37,693 nucleotides of DNA, from NCBI GenBank assembly GCA_024400545.1, contig JAKSMO010000021.1:1-37693 (forward strand). The letters are read 5' to 3'. The position numbers and the translations under genes were made by a program. Positions 34,791 to 37,693 of the stretch are shown in pieces. How positions within the stretch are numbered: position 1 is the stretch's first letter; every line of letters starts with the position of its first letter. Source of the stretch: Bacteroidales bacterium (GTDB lineage Bacteria; Bacteroidota; Bacteroidia; Bacteroidales; P3). Below the pieces are notes generated by a model. That model did not search any database. It had not been told where the DNA came from and was given only the letters and a program-made list of their open reading frames with translations.

Positions 34791-35546
34791 TTATTTAACC
34801 TTTTGAGTAATCGTAACGAAATCGGCCACAGAGAGTTGCTCGGCTCTTTTCGCCAACAAATCGGCAGGCACCTCATCCATATTCATACCTAGCTGTTTCA
34901 GTGCATTACGCAGCGTTTTCCGACGCTGGTTAAATCCAATCTTCACCACTTTGGTGAATAATGCCTCGTCGCACTCAAGCCTGTCCACATCATTGCGTCT
35001 CAGCCTAATAACGGCCGACTTGACTTTGGGGGGCGGATTAAAAACATGCTCATGCACAGTAAACAGATATTCAATATCATAGAAAGCCGATAAAAGCACA
35101 CTAAGAATGCCATATGTCTTGCTACCCGGCTTGGCAGCCACACGCTCAGCCACCTCTTTTTGAAACATACCCACCACCTCGGGAATCTGATTGCGATTAT
35201 CGAAAACCTTGAATAATATCTGCGAAGAAATATTGTAGGGGAAATTACCAATCACCGCAAAAGGCTGCGTGAACAACTCAGATAAATTCAAAGCCAGAAA
35301 ATCGCCCTCAATAACATGAAGCTTAGGGTAATGGTCATGCAGATACACCACCGACTCCGAATCAATCTCAATAGCATGAAAATCGAGCAGTTCGTTAGCA
35401 TGCAGATACTTTGTAAGCACACCCATGCCCGGACCAATTTCCAGCACATGAGAAGTCCTACCTGTCAAACTTTCGGCAATCTGCCTGGCAATATTCTCAT
35501 CCTTCAAAAAATGCTGACCTAAAAATTTTTTAGCGCGTACTTCCAT
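34791..35546 (-). CDS. rsmA: 16S rRNA dimethyladenosine transferase RsmA (KsgA)
   Basis: This 251-residue S-adenosylmethionine-dependent enzyme dimethylates the two adjacent adenosines at the 3' end of 16S rRNA. The start KKFLGQHFLKDENIARQIAE (about 6-25) is the family mark. The SAM-binding loop is VLEIGPGMGVLT (about 34-45), and the catalytic NLPY motif appears as NFPY (about 101-104), with NISSQILFKV after it. The C-terminal helical domain (VKIGFNQRRKTLRNALKQLG) touches the rRNA. The length is usual. It lies 6 bases after the TPR gene and is followed by the MntP-like gene. Nothing odd is seen. Confidence 0.95.
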   Translation of the reverse strand: MEVRAKKFLGQHFLKDENIARQIAESLTGRTSHVLEIGPGMGVLTKYLHANELLDFHAIEIDSESVVYLHDHYPKLHVIEGDFLALNLSELFTQPFAVIGNFPYNISSQILFKVFDNRNQIPEVVGMFQKEVAERVAAKPGSKTYGILSVLLSAFYDIEYLFTVHEHVFNPPPKVKSAVIRLRRNDVDRLECDEALFTKVVKIGFNQRRKTLRNALKQLGMNMDEVPADLLAKRAEQLSVADFVTITQKVK

Positions 35547-35552
35547 CTATTA

Positions 35553-37373
35553 TTACTTTAAAACGTTATATCTTTTACGAGCCTCATCCACATACAGGCT
35601 AGTTGTATAGTCCAAAATCAGTTTCTCATAACACTCGCGAGCCCGCACAACATTATTCAGCTGTTCCTCGTTAAGCTGTGCACGAAGCATCAGTCCGTCA
35701 TCGGCCAAAATATCATCTGGATATAATGCTACCAGCTGAGCCAGCAGCGAGTCGGCTTCTTCGTAACGTTCCTGCCTAATGCGGATCTTGGCTTTTTGGA
35801 GCAGCACCTCATCAAACAAAGGATGCGAAAGAGCACCCGTGGCTATGGCATCAAAGGCCATCCATGCCGAATCCAACATATTTCTATACAATAGCAATTC
35901 CGCCTCTGCGTAATGCTCCAACATATCAAACGTGCTGTCCTCCTCCATATTATCGCTGATAAGCAATGATAGCTCCATCGCATCATTTGCAATCAGTTTG
36001 CTCGTGGAGGAGCGTAGCACATCCAACTGCGTCTTAGCCCACAAAAAATCATGATTATAATACGACAGCTTGGCATTCTTAAACTTAGCCTTCGAACCAA
36101 TCACCTCGCTCTTGTTAGCTTTTTCCACCTGCATGTATAGTAGCGAAGCATCCCACACCTCGCCAGCCAACAGCAGCAAATCGCCCAAAGCCAACTTAGT
36201 CTCGTCACGTTGCTGAGGAGATATTTTGGGCAAATCCAAAATATCATACAGCATATCCACTGCCTGCTGCAAACTATCAGCGTAATACGCCATCAAATCA
36301 GCATAATTGCGCATTAAAGGTATCGTTTGCACATTCTTTCCCAATTCATCAAAGGCAGCCTCATATTCTTTGATCAAACGCCACAGCTTTTTATTCTCTA
36401 TCGGGAAATTACGGTTAACTGCGGCAAACTTCACATCCATCTCCCCCACCCTGCTGTCGAAATAATACGCGCCATCTTTGCCGCGTTTTGCCACAGCCTC
36501 GTAGCACTCACGGGCCACATCGTAGGCCCCATTGCTCTGCGCTATCTTTGCCACTCGCATCAGCACCTCGCCCTCCTGATTCGGGAAACGGGCATCCACC
36601 GCCTTAGCCTGCACCATGGCAAACTGGAAATCCTTCTGCTGCAAAGAAAACCAGATCATCATCTCCAAATAAGTGTTGTTATCCGGCTGCTTCTGTACAC
36701 GTTGCACCAAGGCACTCCGCAATCCATCCACCACGGCAGCATTAGTCGTTTCTTTCAGTACACGCTGCAGCGAGATCTGCACTTGATTAAGCATTTTGGG
36801 CTGCTTGTCCAATAAGTCAAAATACTCCTGCATCATAGCCTCATACTCACCAGATCGCTGGTACAGCGTGGCCAATTCACTCACAAAAAGATACTCATTG
36901 TGCATTACCTTGCGTGCGGTAAGATACACCTTTATCGCATAATCCTGACGGCCTATCGACTCAAAAGCCTGTGCCAAGTCGCCAATCTGCTTCATATCAA
37001 AGCCCACGGCATCCACCGCAGCATCGTACTTCTTCATTGCCTTCTTTACCTCGCCTCTTTGCTCCATCACACTACCCATATCCACATACAAGTCAAGCTC
37101 CTTGGCATACTGCTTCAGCCTGCGTTCGGCCAGCTGTTCGGCCTCCTTATAACGCTCAAGCTGCTTATACGAACGGAAAAGCATTTGATAATAAAACTTG
37201 TTGGGTGCACGCTTGTACATACCCTCATACAGCTCTGCCGCCTGGGCAAAATCACCATTAGAATAATAATGTTGTGCCAATTGCTCCTGCGACTGCTGTG
37301 CGCGACAAGGCAGTGCCCACAACATTGCAAACACCACTATCACCAAAATCTTTCTTCCTGCCATTGCCAACAT
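35553..37373 (-). CDS. Exported tetratricopeptide-repeat protein
   Basis: I choose 37373 (MLAMAGRK) as the start; MAGRK at 37364 is equally possible, and the frame is open to 37424 without a good reason to use it. The signal peptide is ILVIVVFAMLWALPCRA, with cleavage before QQSQE. The rest (about 580 residues) is almost wholly helical, in repeats of about 34 residues. Units with the TPR pattern are QLAQHYYSNGDFAQAAELYE, YYQMLFRSYKQLERYKEAEQ, and FVSELATLYQRSGEYEAMMQ, with others later (YEEADSLLAQLVALYPDD). It should act in the periplasm as a scaffold. It is the first gene of the leftward operon with rsmA. The partner is unknown; it could belong to envelope assembly or to T9SS-related complexes. 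Confidence 0.82.
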   Translation of the reverse strand: MLAMAGRKILVIVVFAMLWALPCRAQQSQEQLAQHYYSNGDFAQAAELYEGMYKRAPNKFYYQMLFRSYKQLERYKEAEQLAERRLKQYAKELDLYVDMGSVMEQRGEVKKAMKKYDAAVDAVGFDMKQIGDLAQAFESIGRQDYAIKVYLTARKVMHNEYLFVSELATLYQRSGEYEAMMQEYFDLLDKQPKMLNQVQISLQRVLKETTNAAVVDGLRSALVQRVQKQPDNNTYLEMMIWFSLQQKDFQFAMVQAKAVDARFPNQEGEVLMRVAKIAQSNGAYDVARECYEAVAKRGKDGAYYFDSRVGEMDVKFAAVNRNFPIENKKLWRLIKEYEAAFDELGKNVQTIPLMRNYADLMAYYADSLQQAVDMLYDILDLPKISPQQRDETKLALGDLLLLAGEVWDASLLYMQVEKANKSEVIGSKAKFKNAKLSYYNHDFLWAKTQLDVLRSSTSKLIANDAMELSLLISDNMEEDSTFDMLEHYAEAELLLYRNMLDSAWMAFDAIATGALSHPLFDEVLLQKAKIRIRQERYEEADSLLAQLVALYPDDILADDGLMLRAQLNEEQLNNVVRARECYEKLILDYTTSLYVDEARKRYNVLK

Positions 37374-37610
37374 ATTTTCTAATAAATATATTAATAACGC
37401 AAAACTGCCGATATTGTTGTGCATCCCCCACGATTTTCTCTTACCAAACTCATCTGCAACACTATATCTTGCCCAGTTTTGCTTTGCTCTCTTTGTCTAG
37501 ACCCTAGAAAAGCACCATCTTGGCTAAATCCTGACAGCAACCTTACTTGCTATTGCAACCTATAATGAATAAATACCAAAAGACGGGGCTTATACTTTGG
37601 CACACAAAAT
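37374..37610. other. Non-coding gap between tRNA-Lys and the TPR operon
   Basis: These 237 bases must hold the promoter of the leftward TPR-rsmA group. I find no exact TAnnTTTG match on the minus strand. No gene is visible. Confidence 0.5.
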
Positions 37611-37637
37611 AAAAAAGCCGAGACTAGGCCTCGGCTT
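37611..37637 (-). terminator. Intrinsic terminator after tRNA-Lys
   Basis: AAGCCGAG (37615-37622) pairs with CTCGGCTT (37630-37637), an 8-bp stem. On the minus strand it is followed by a T-run (37616-37611 reads AAAAAA on the plus strand). It lies 4 bases past the tRNA 3' end. Confidence 0.85.
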
Positions 37638-37640
37638 GTG

Positions 37641-37693
37641 TGACTAAGCTGGGATTCGAACCCAGGACCCCATCCTTAAAAGGGATGTGCTCT
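37641..37693 (-). tRNA. tRNA-Lys (anticodon TTT), 3' part, cut by the window end
   Basis: Read on the minus strand, the anticodon stem CATCC/GGATG encloses the loop CTTTTAA, giving anticodon TTT (37678-37680 on the plus strand). The T-arm is CTGGG-TTCGAAT-CCCAG. The 3' acceptor strand is CTTAGTC with discriminator A at 37641. CCA is not encoded. The 5' acceptor strand and most of the D-arm lie beyond 37693. It is a plain Lys tRNA with its own terminator. Confidence 0.93.

Noticed and set aside
1-37693. CRISPR array, transposase, integrase, attachment sites or phage genes
   Set aside because: I looked for regular direct repeats with spacers and for DDE, tyrosine or serine recombinase motifs and saw none. 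The palindromes at 16067-16680 are inverted, not direct, repeats.

Overview
The window looks like a chromosomal piece of an uncultured or lesser-known member of the Bacteroidales (phylum Bacteroidota). Reasons: TAnnTTTG-type -7 promoter elements sit before several genes, Shine-Dalgarno sequences are largely absent, two large proteins end in type IX secretion (T9SS) sorting domains, and Bacteroidota-only families (DUF5606, DUF4837, DUF6089) lie beside uppS, bamA and two skp genes. No rRNA, CRISPR array, transposase or integrase is visible. Taxonomy below the order is not determined. Region 1 (1-17.5 kb) is accessory. It starts with two leftward outer-membrane beta-barrel genes, the second divergent from an AraC-type regulator. 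Then come one copy of a duplicated small exported protein, an NAD(P)-binding/FMN-flavoprotein gene pair, an AAA-ATPase-like/PD-(D/E)XK protein (DUF1703 type), and an ECF-like sigma factor with two overlapping membrane-protein genes followed by a decayed small lipoprotein. Next are a very large PKD/Ig-like surface protein split by a one-base frameshift and a second T9SS cargo protein. A 700-base non-coding stretch packed with nested inverted repeats follows, and then the second copy of the duplicated small protein. The two copies lie in the same orientation and bracket about 13 kb. Region 2 (17.6-33.3 kb, rightward) is core: DUF5606, a lipoprotein overlapping metG, a Rossmann epimerase, DUF4837, DUF6089, uppS, bamA, two skp/ompH genes, comM-like, smpB, aspartokinase and aroB. 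The stretch from DUF4837 to skp is an envelope block: undecaprenyl-PP synthesis, beta-barrel insertion and periplasmic chaperones. Region 3 (33.3-37.7 kb, leftward) is a tight group read as TPR protein, rsmA, an MntP-like membrane protein and a HAD hydrolase. The window ends inside a tRNA-Lys(TTT) gene on the minus strand, which has its own terminator. The items most worth a second look are the structured non-coding region 16067-16680, the duplicated pair of unknown family, the sigma/membrane-protein/broken-lipoprotein locus, the poly-C frameshift in the giant adhesin, and an MntP-like protein that lacks both conserved aspartates.
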